Shown: one piece after another, positions 16,612 through 21,808 of the stretch
How the letters are laid out: the number at the start of each line of letters is the position of its first letter
How positions within the stretch are numbered: position 1 is the first letter of the stretch
Source: a virus
Direction: 5' to 3' (one strand)
IMG/VR virus record: IMGVR_UViG_3300029913_000100
Location: 1-26,297 of that record
DNA length: 26,297 nt
Position numbers and translations under genes: made by a program
Notes under the pieces: model-generated
Told to the model about the DNA's origin: nothing
Databases searched by the model: none
What the model saw: the letters and a program-made list of their open reading frames with translations, nothing else

Positions 16612-17013
16612 ATGGCACTAGAAGGCTACAAATCGAACTTAAATGTGGTGTATTCGAGCAAGTACCATGTGGTATGGACGCCGAAGTATAGGCGCAGTGT
16701 TTTGATTGGTGATATTGCAGCACGGTGCGAATCTGTCATTAGGCAAGTGGCAGAGAAGTATAAGGCAGAAGTAATTGCGCTAGAAATCATGCCAGACCAT
16801 GTTCACGTACTCGTGGAAATTGATCCTCAGTTTGGCATTCACCGCCTTGTCAAGAACATGAAGGGTGTTTCATCTCACACGCTGAGAAATGAGTTTAGAA
16901 CGCTGAAATCAAAGTTGCCGACGTTGTGGACAAATAGCTATTTTGTTTCAACAGTTGGCGGGTCTCCACTGGAAGTAATAAAACAGTACGTTGAAAATCA
17001 GAAAAATGTCTAA
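16612..17013 (+). CDS. tnpA: IS200/IS605 Y1 HUH transposase TnpA (133 aa)
   Basis: This is a single-strand-specific transposase that cuts and rejoins IS ends through a 5'-phosphotyrosine. The HUH motif is H63-V-H65 within MPDHVHVLVE. The catalytic tyrosine is Y126 in EVIKQYVENQ, with Q130 one helical turn on, the same layout as IS608 TnpA. The length and the start (SSKYHVVWTPKYRR) are typical of the family, and no key residue is missing, so it should be active. ATG 16612 has no clear ribosome-binding site. A TTTACC (16576) and TATAGT (16600) pair just upstream could give a nearly leaderless transcript. Its stop overlaps the tnpB start. Confidence 0.95.
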   Translation: MALEGYKSNLNVVYSSKYHVVWTPKYRRSVLIGDIAARCESVIRQVAEKYKAEVIALEIMPDHVHVLVEIDPQFGIHRLVKNMKGVSSHTLRNEFRTLKSKLPTLWTNSYFVSTVGGSPLEVIKQYVENQKNV

Positions 17014-18181
17014 ACAACGCAAGGTGTTCAAATTCCGCATGGAGCCAACGTCTGACGAAGCACAGAAACTTTTGTGCCAAGCGGGGGCATCTAGGCTTGT
17101 GTGGAACCTTGCTTTGGATTGCTGCCGGACATTCTACAAAGAAAACAAGAAAAGCATATCTCAGTCACGATTATCCGTGGAACTCACTAAATTCAAAGAG
17201 TCTAGGCCGTGGATGTACGATTTTGATTCACAGTCGTTGCAGCAGGTTCTAAAGAATTTGAAGCGTGCATACGATAACCATTTCAACCCAAAGATGAATG
17301 CCGGATTTCCTGTATTCAAAACCAAGAAGAGTACAAAACAAACCTTCCGTATACCACAGAGAGTAGTGGTAAAAGATGGTAAAGTGTATGTTCCTAAGAT
17401 CGGCTGGATAAAGATACGTCAATCACGAATCATTGACGGTGAAACAAAATCAGCGACATTTAAGCGCACAGCAACGGGTCGTTGGTTTGTTATATTAGTT
17501 TATGAGTTTGAATTAACAGAATGTTTGCCAAAGGTAAAACCTGAGCAGGTGCAAGGTGGCGATCTTGGATTGAATACATATCTAACGCTGTCTGACGGGG
17601 ACGAGGTCTCAGTTCCAAAGTTCTACCGTCGTCATGCTCAAAAGCTAAAGAAAGCTCAACAAAAGGTGTGCCGTCGCGTTAAAGGTAGTCGTAACCGTGC
17701 CAAAGCAGTTGCCGCTGTTGCAAAGGTCTATGAACGGATTTCAAATCTACGGAGTAATTTTGCTCATCAACTAACGCATGGTCTGGTTGAAAAGTATCCA
17801 GCGCTGTGTCTTGAAGATTTAAGCATCAAAGGTCTTGCGAAAACCAAGCTGGCTAAGTCGATGCTCGATGCCGCATTCGGAGAAACAGTTCGACAATGGA
17901 AGTATAAATCAATTTGGAATAACAGGCACGCAGTCCAGGTTGATAGGTTCTTTCCAAGCACGAAACTGTGCAGCGAATGCGGATACAAAAACAATAACCT
18001 AACTCTTTCAGATAGAGAGTGGAACTGTCCTTCTTGTGGAAGTCATCACAGCCGGGATGGAAACGCATCTCTAAATCTGAAAGCGGAAGGAATCAGGATA
18101 CTCGACGCCTTGGGATACATGGAGTCGTTAAACGACTGCGGACAGTGTGTAAGTCTAGAGAAATTCAGCTACGCTGGTTGA
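17006..18181 (+). CDS. tnpB: RNA-guided nuclease TnpB of the IS608-like element (391 aa)
   Basis: ATG 17006 overlaps the tnpA stop by eight bases, the usual coupled arrangement. The N-terminal wedge/REC region starts KVFKFRMEPTSDEAQKLL, and ASRLVWNLALD is typical. The split RuvC site is complete: D186 in GGDLGLNTYLTLSDG, E270 in CLEDLSIKGL and D351 in HSRDGNASLNLKAEG. The zinc finger between the last two is C322-x2-C325 and C341-x2-C344. TnpB cuts DNA next to a short TAM using an RNA from the element's right end and helps keep the IS in place after excision. With all residues present it should be a working nuclease. The expected TAM is TTAC, the left target sequence. Confidence 0.95.
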   Translation: MSKQRKVFKFRMEPTSDEAQKLLCQAGASRLVWNLALDCCRTFYKENKKSISQSRLSVELTKFKESRPWMYDFDSQSLQQVLKNLKRAYDNHFNPKMNAGFPVFKTKKSTKQTFRIPQRVVVKDGKVYVPKIGWIKIRQSRIIDGETKSATFKRTATGRWFVILVYEFELTECLPKVKPEQVQGGDLGLNTYLTLSDGDEVSVPKFYRRHAQKLKKAQQKVCRRVKGSRNRAKAVAAVAKVYERISNLRSNFAHQLTHGLVEKYPALCLEDLSIKGLAKTKLAKSMLDAAFGETVRQWKYKSIWNNRHAVQVDRFFPSTKLCSECGYKNNNLTLSDREWNCPSCGSHHSRDGNASLNLKAEGIRILDALGYMESLNDCGQCVSLEKFSYAG

Positions 18182-18258
18182 AACAGTTAAGGCGTTCGAA
18201 AGAACGCTAGAATCCCCCGAATTTATTCGTGGGGAGTATCAACAACAATAAAGTTCGT
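18060..18258 (+). ncRNA. Predicted omegaRNA (right-end element RNA) with guide
   Basis: IS605-family TnpB uses an RNA that covers the 3' end of tnpB and the right end, followed by ~16 guide bases taken from the flank. Here the scaffold would include the stem GGCGTTC/GAACGCT (18191-18207) and the right-end hairpin 18214-18234, ending at TCAA (18242). The guide would be CAACAATAAAGTTCGT (18243-18258). The 5' boundary is a guess; the 3' scaffold/guide boundary is fixed by the IS end. Confidence 0.5.
18210..18242 (+). repeat. IS right end: guide GAAT, hairpin and TCAA cleavage site
   Basis: GAAT (18210-18213) precedes hairpin 18214-18234 (CCCC-CGAA, loop TTTA, TTCG, bulged T, GGGG), and TCAA (18239-18242) closes the element. 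It mirrors the left-end architecture. Confidence 0.88.
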
Positions 18259-18570
18259 GCATTCACATTTTCTATCACAAACACAGAAGAAACCTGTAAA
18301 TGGTTGAAAGATGTTGTTAGTAGTACGCTTAATGTTGGTGGAAGTTTAGAGAATGTTAAAGGCAAGCAATGTTGGAAGTGGAGTGTTGGTGGTCGTAAGC
18401 AATTTGAAACGTTGGGCGATTGGCTATATAGCAGCAAGGTTGTTCCTATGGAAAGAAAGTACAAGAAATGGCGAAAGTACAAAGAAGATGATGACATCCA
18501 TATAAAAAGAAAATATAATAAGTTTGTGGAGTTTCAGCAAGATAACTGTGTTGAAGCGCAAGCAGCTTAG
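18243..18570 (+). pseudogene. 3' remnant of a LAGLIDADG-type homing endonuclease gene
   Basis: The open frame encodes VRAFTFSITNTEETCKWLKD, a Gly/Ser turn, KQCWKWSVGGRKQFETLGDW and LYSSKVVPMERKYKKWRKYK. This is the typical post-motif half of LAGLIDADG homing endonucleases, where a strand, a helix and the L-Y-x(5)-P-x-x-R-K-y-x-k-W ending are conserved. The LAGLIDADG helix itself, expected just before the first strand, is absent. No ribosome-binding site or credible start precedes it; the nearest GTG (18229) is inside the IS hairpin. Joining the flanks at TTAC/CAAC puts this part out of frame with the HTH half. So the gene was already damaged before insertion, or lost a piece with it. Confidence 0.6.
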
Positions 18571-18584
18571 GATTTGGAGCCAAT

Positions 18585-18944
18585 ATGCCAAAGATTCAAT
18601 GCTATACAAAACGTAACGAAACCCTTATTACATCTTCTGGTAATGTAACAACTGATGCATCAGGAATAGCAACTGTAGATCAGGAAGTAGCCGATTTGTT
18701 CTTAAGCTCATTTCCAGGTGTATTCTTTTTAGTTCCAGAAGCGTCAGTTGTAGCGCCAGTTGTAGTTACAGCAGTTGTAGCTTCCGCAAAAGCAGCAGAG
18801 GTTGCTAAAGCCGCAAAAGCCGTTGAAGCCGCAAAAGCCGTAGAAGCTACGAAAGCCGCAGAAGCTGCCAAAGCAGTTGACGACGAGGTTCAAGCAGCTA
18901 TTGAGCTTGAAAAAGTTTCCGCTGCAGACGCTACGACAACATAA
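18585..18944 (+). CDS. Small structural protein with Ala/Lys/Glu repeat tail (119 aa)
   Basis: ATG 18585 follows GGAG with normal spacing. Residues 1-52 (PKIQCYTKRNETLITSSGN, ASGIATVDQEVADLFLSSFPGVFF) look like a small beta-rich domain of the kind found in short proteins after phage capsid genes. A Val-rich spacer leads to residues 68-98, an alpha-helical tandem of KAAEVAKAAKAVEAAKAVEA type. The DNA repeats GCCGCAAAAGCCGTTGAAG-like units with variation. The tail then becomes acidic (DDEVQAAIELEKVS). This could be a head-completion or capsid-associated protein with an extended helical arm. No exact family is recognised. It is the first gene after the insertion region. Confidence 0.55.
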   Translation: MPKIQCYTKRNETLITSSGNVTTDASGIATVDQEVADLFLSSFPGVFFLVPEASVVAPVVVTAVVASAKAAEVAKAAKAVEAAKAVEATKAAEAAKAVDDEVQAAIELEKVSAADATTT

Positions 18945-18965
18945 AAGTAAGATTGGAGGATTATC

Positions 18966-19160
18966 ATGACAGTAACAGTAAATAATGATGGCGGAATCGC
19001 CATTCTTACACAGCTCTTAATACAGGTGAATCAGTTGCAGGCAGACATTAATGCACTAGCAATCGCACACAATACCCATACACACACAGCGAACGGTACA
19101 GCTGTAATCGCAGGTTTCCAAACTACACCCGCAGCGCAGACCATTAATACGAAGTATTAA
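18966..19160 (+). CDS. Small His-x-His coiled-coil structural protein, copy A (64 aa)
   Basis: ATG 18966 is preceded by ATTGGAGGATTATC, a perfect Shine-Dalgarno site. The chain runs a short N-terminal strand (TVTVNNDGG), a helix (AILTQLLIQVNQLQADINAL), then NTHTHTANGTAVIAG and a Pro/Ala tail. Alternating His-Thr-His-Thr right after a trimeric-type coiled coil resembles metal-binding HxH sites in trimeric phage fibres and spikes. The next gene is a clear paralogue with the same order and nearly the same leader. A small trimeric plug, fibre-tip or decoration role is plausible but unproven. Confidence 0.6.
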   Translation: MTVTVNNDGGIAILTQLLIQVNQLQADINALAIAHNTHTHTANGTAVIAGFQTTPAAQTINTKY

Positions 19161-19206
19161 ACACGATGGTTCTTAATACGCACAAGGTCTATATTGGAGG
19201 ATTATT

Positions 19207-19401
19207 ATGGCATTAGTTTTAGACGACTCGGGTGGGTCTGGAGTGGTGGCAGAGCTGATTAAACAAGTGAATCAGTTGACGACTGATATCGCTCTCCTAA
19301 CATCCCAATTCAATGCTCATACACATACCGCACTGAATACGTCTATCATAGCTGGTCAACAGAGCACAGTTAAGGCAACTCCCGTAACGACAAAGAAGTA
19401 A
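19207..19401 (+). CDS. Small His-x-His coiled-coil structural protein, copy B (64 aa)
   Basis: This is a paralogue of the preceding 64-residue protein, with the same length. It shares a D-x-G-G start, the VNQL helix (AELIKQVNQLTTDIALLTSQ), then FNAHTHTALNTSIIAGQQST and a basic end (TTKK). The leader ATTGGAGGATTATT matches that of copy A almost base for base, so the duplication included the ribosome-binding site. Protein sequences are only about 40% alike by eye, so the duplication is old and both copies have been kept. They may form hetero-oligomers or serve different positions. Confidence 0.6.
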   Translation: MALVLDDSGGSGVVAELIKQVNQLTTDIALLTSQFNAHTHTALNTSIIAGQQSTVKATPVTTKK

Positions 19402-19404
19402 TTC

Positions 19405-19443
19405 ACAACTCACTTCGCTATACAACATAGCGATGTGAGTTGT
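19405..19443 (+). promoter_or_regulatory. Long intergenic hairpin
   Basis: ACAACTCACTTCGCTA (19405-19420) pairs with TAGCGATGTGAGTTGT (19428-19443) over 16 bp with one mismatch, loop TACAACA. No T-run follows, so it is a weak terminator candidate and more likely an RNA processing or stability element. It ends 11 bases before ATG 19455, which has no separate SD. The GTGAG in the right arm is the only candidate, so the hairpin may hold down translation of the next gene. Confidence 0.6.
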
Positions 19444-19454
19444 ATGATTAAAAC

Positions 19455-20186
19455 ATGGCAAACTTAATAGTTGAAGCAGACTTAATAGCGAATTATTTGA
19501 GCGGTGTTAAGCTCACCGACCAAAACGGTGTCGCTCTCCCTGATTCCCTGTTCGATACCGCTATAATTAATGCCGTCGCTTGGTTCAGTATGACTCATAA
19601 GGTGTTTATAGCACCTGAGATTATTGAAGACGAACAGCATGATTACTATGTAGAGCAATATCAAGATTATTGCTATATTGCCTTATATCATTACCCCGTA
19701 CTATCCGTTCAATCAGTACAAGCTATCTACCCAACAGGCCAATCAATAATGATATTTCCTCAGCCGTGGGTTAAATTGAGAAAGAAAGCTGGTCAGATTC
19801 AGCTAATACCAACTGCTGGAACACTATCTCAAGTGCTCATCGGTCAAGGTGGAAACTGGCTACCATTAATGGGACGTTTGAATAGTTTGCCATCGTTGTT
19901 CCACGTATCGTATACCGCTGGATTCGACACCGGCAAGGTTCCAGACATTGTTAATGCCATTATTGGTATGAAAGCTGCAATTCATGTAATGAATAATTCC
20001 ACTGTATTGAATCCCGGAATACAGAGCCAAAGTATTGGTGAAGACGGTTTGTCGCAGACCATGAGTGTCATGGGTGGTAAATATGGTCCTTATAGTGGAA
20101 GAATAAACTCATATAACGAACAGATTCAGGAATTGGTTAATACCTTGATGGCTGAGTACAGAGGTATTCCGTTCACGGTGATTTAA
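19455..20186 (+). CDS. Head-tail connector/adaptor protein (243 aa)
   Basis: It starts at ATG 19455, with the hairpin just upstream. The order is an N-terminal helical part (LIVEADLIANYLSG, FDTAIINAVAWFSMTH), a tyrosine-rich stretch (DYYVEQYQDYCYIALYHYPV), then LSVQSVQAIYPTGQ, PWVKLRKKAGQIQLIPTAGT, FHVSYTAGFDTGKVPDIVNA and GEDGLSQTMSV, ending LMAEYRGIPFTV. This is the pattern of neck adaptor proteins of large contractile-tailed phages. An edge-strand beta domain is followed by Y-T-A-G-F and an I-G-x-D-G-L-S-Q loop. It would bind the portal ring from below. The next two genes follow with no gap or a slight overlap. Confidence 0.65.
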   Translation: MANLIVEADLIANYLSGVKLTDQNGVALPDSLFDTAIINAVAWFSMTHKVFIAPEIIEDEQHDYYVEQYQDYCYIALYHYPVLSVQSVQAIYPTGQSIMIFPQPWVKLRKKAGQIQLIPTAGTLSQVLIGQGGNWLPLMGRLNSLPSLFHVSYTAGFDTGKVPDIVNAIIGMKAAIHVMNNSTVLNPGIQSQSIGEDGLSQTMSVMGGKYGPYSGRINSYNEQIQELVNTLMAEYRGIPFTVI

Positions 20187-20187
20187 C

Positions 20188-20898
20188 GTGCTACAGCGAG
20201 TAGATTTTGATCCTCAACAATTCATAGATTTGATAAACACCAAAGGACTGAATCTTCTTTGGGAAAAGCAAATCCCTTGCCCTTGTGTAGACCCGACTAC
20301 GAGGCAGGCTGTAGCTGATTGCAATGTGTGCGACGGAACTGGTAGATACTACTACACTTCATCTACCATAAGGGGTTTGATTAATAGGGAACAGAAACAA
20401 CCAGACGCTCAGCACAACCTTGGTATTTTGAATCTCGGTGAAGCATATCTTACTGTTGAGCATGTGAATTTCATGTCTTTGTTCGACAGGATTACAAATA
20501 TAGATAGCCAAGTTATTTTTAATGACATGGTGTTACACACCAACAACGTTAATAGTGGTGATTGGTTGTCTTACACTCCAGTTGGAAATGTGCTGTACGC
20601 TGTTACATCTACTGCAAAGAACACGGTTACGCCGCTTGTACAAGGAACGGATTATACCTTGGGTACAGATGGTAAAATCACATGGGTAACCGAAACTGTT
20701 TCGACAGAAGGGCAAGCTGTTTCATTCCGTTATATGACCCGCCCTACTTGGATAGTGATGGATACGCCTAACTACATACGAGACACGTTCGTAAAATTCA
20801 ATAACCCGACCGACGAGTTCCAAATGATGCCAGTCAGATTCATGATTAAGTTGGAATTCTTGGGTGGAAATGGGGCAAATGCTGGAGCATCGCTGTGA
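20188..20898 (+). CDS. Neck/head-closure protein with zinc-like Cys cluster (236 aa)
   Basis: GTG 20188 lies one base after the adaptor stop. Residues 25-52 hold WEKQIPCPCVDPTTRQ and DCNVCDGTGRYYY, giving C31-x-C33 and C45-x2-C48. The latter is a DnaJ-type CxxCxGxG knuckle, a feature of head-closure proteins in many myophages. The rest is beta-rich (EAYLTVEHVNFMSLFDRI, VIFNDMVLH, GTDGKITWVTE, SFRYMTRPTWIVMDTP), ending with a Gly/Ala tail. It probably forms the ring between adaptor and tail. The stop TGA overlaps the GTG start of the next gene. Confidence 0.6.
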   Translation: MLQRVDFDPQQFIDLINTKGLNLLWEKQIPCPCVDPTTRQAVADCNVCDGTGRYYYTSSTIRGLINREQKQPDAQHNLGILNLGEAYLTVEHVNFMSLFDRITNIDSQVIFNDMVLHTNNVNSGDWLSYTPVGNVLYAVTSTAKNTVTPLVQGTDYTLGTDGKITWVTETVSTEGQAVSFRYMTRPTWIVMDTPNYIRDTFVKFNNPTDEFQMMPVRFMIKLEFLGGNGANAGASL

Positions 20899-21566
20899 TA
20901 AAAATCTTTGAGTTGGAACTACTATCCGCAATTAAGGCTCAATGGACAACGATGATAGCTGCTATTGGCAGCGACACCGATATGATCCCTGATATTTTTG
21001 GTGCTTTGCCTACTACCGGACAATGGAATGGAAATCAAGCTTCGATAGCTGATATTTTTACTGCAATGGCTACAGGTAATACAGATGACGATTTAAGGTT
21101 TGTTCTCCAATTTCCTGTAGGGAATGCAAGTATTCCTTGCATCGATGTCGAAGTTGGTAACGAGCAAGAAGACCCGGTGGTAGGTGAGTTCATTAATAGT
21201 GATATAAATACTGACACCGGGAAACTAGAAATTCAATCTGGCTCAGTTTACGCCAAATCTTTTTCGATTGGAGTGTTCAGCACCAATCCAGCTACAACTC
21301 TTTACTTGTATTCTTTCGTAAAATACTGTGTACTATTACTGAGAGACTCTTTTCAGGCTGTCAGCATTGCAAATACATCTGGAATGCCAATGCAATTAGA
21401 CTCTAAAAGTTTTGCGCCGAGTATGGTTTATATTAGGTATTTGAATATAAACACAAATGGCTGTTTGGATTATTGTATCAAGAGAAATGATGTTGTTGTT
21501 GCTGCTACATCTACTCCAATCGTAGTACCCCAAGTTTACGGGACTTCGGTTCAAACAAATGTTTAA
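20895..21566 (+). CDS. Neck or tail-terminator-type protein (223 aa)
   Basis: GTG 20895 overlaps the previous stop (GTGA); GGAG at 20883 is its ribosome-binding site. The N-terminal helix (FELELLSAIKAQWTTMIAAI) and the strand-rich body (LRFVLQFPVGNASIPCIDVEV, KSFSIGVFSTNPATTLYLYSF, MVYIRYLNINTNGCLDY) match tail-terminator and tail-completion proteins, which often start with a helix and contain a central sheet. Gene order (adaptor, closure, this gene, then sheath) supports that role. I do not see a diagnostic motif, so the exact ring is uncertain. Confidence 0.55.
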   Translation: MIKIFELELLSAIKAQWTTMIAAIGSDTDMIPDIFGALPTTGQWNGNQASIADIFTAMATGNTDDDLRFVLQFPVGNASIPCIDVEVGNEQEDPVVGEFINSDINTDTGKLEIQSGSVYAKSFSIGVFSTNPATTLYLYSFVKYCVLLLRDSFQAVSIANTSGMPMQLDSKSFAPSMVYIRYLNINTNGCLDYCIKRNDVVVAATSTPIVVPQVYGTSVQTNV

Positions 21567-21588
21567 GTAGCGAAAGAGGAATAGGGGA

Positions 21589-21783
21589 ATGGCAAACGAA
21601 AAAATCAAAGCACCCCGGATAAGTTTGATTGAATTTCTCAATCAGCATCCACTTTATAAATCTAAGAGAGTCGAGATACTTGGCGGCTTTGCACATTGGA
21701 TGGAAAATGTTAAACACGTTACCCAAGCTACTGAAAATGAATTTGAGTTACGCTTGGCAGAATTCAAAAACCTTCCGGTTTAA
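21589..21783 (+). CDS. Small hypothetical protein (64 aa)
   Basis: ATG 21589 has GAGGAATAGGGGA just upstream. The protein is basic at the start and helical (SLIEFLNQHPLYKSKRVEIL, GGFAHWMENVKH, TENEFELRLAEFKNLPV). It lies between the neck genes and the sheath gene, a place where many myophages keep a small helical protein. No family is recognised. The signals for translation are strong, so the gene is probably real. Confidence 0.55.
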   Translation: MANEKIKAPRISLIEFLNQHPLYKSKRVEILGGFAHWMENVKHVTQATENEFELRLAEFKNLPV

Positions 21784-21808
21784 CCTGAAGGTTGTGAGAG
21801 GGTGATAT

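Larger units (their letters stand above)
16504..18242 (+). mobile_element. Complete IS608-like element (IS200/IS605 family)
   Basis: The element carries tnpA and tnpB and has all cis signals of the IS608 type. The left flank is cleavage tetranucleotide TTAC (16500-16503). Left guide AAAG (16518-16521) sits at the foot of hairpin 16522-16542 (CCCC-TGCC, loop TTTA, GGCA-T-GGGG). Right guide GAAT (18210-18213) sits at the foot of hairpin 18214-18234 (CCCC-CGAA, loop TTTA, TTCG-T-GGGG), and right cleavage site TCAA is 18239-18242. Both hairpins have the same 4+4 bp plan and one bulged T. In IS608 TTAC/AAAG and TCAA/GAAT are the known pairing partners, so boundaries are given to the base. These elements move as single strands without target duplication. 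It is inserted in a homing endonuclease remnant between head and tail genes. Confidence 0.92.
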
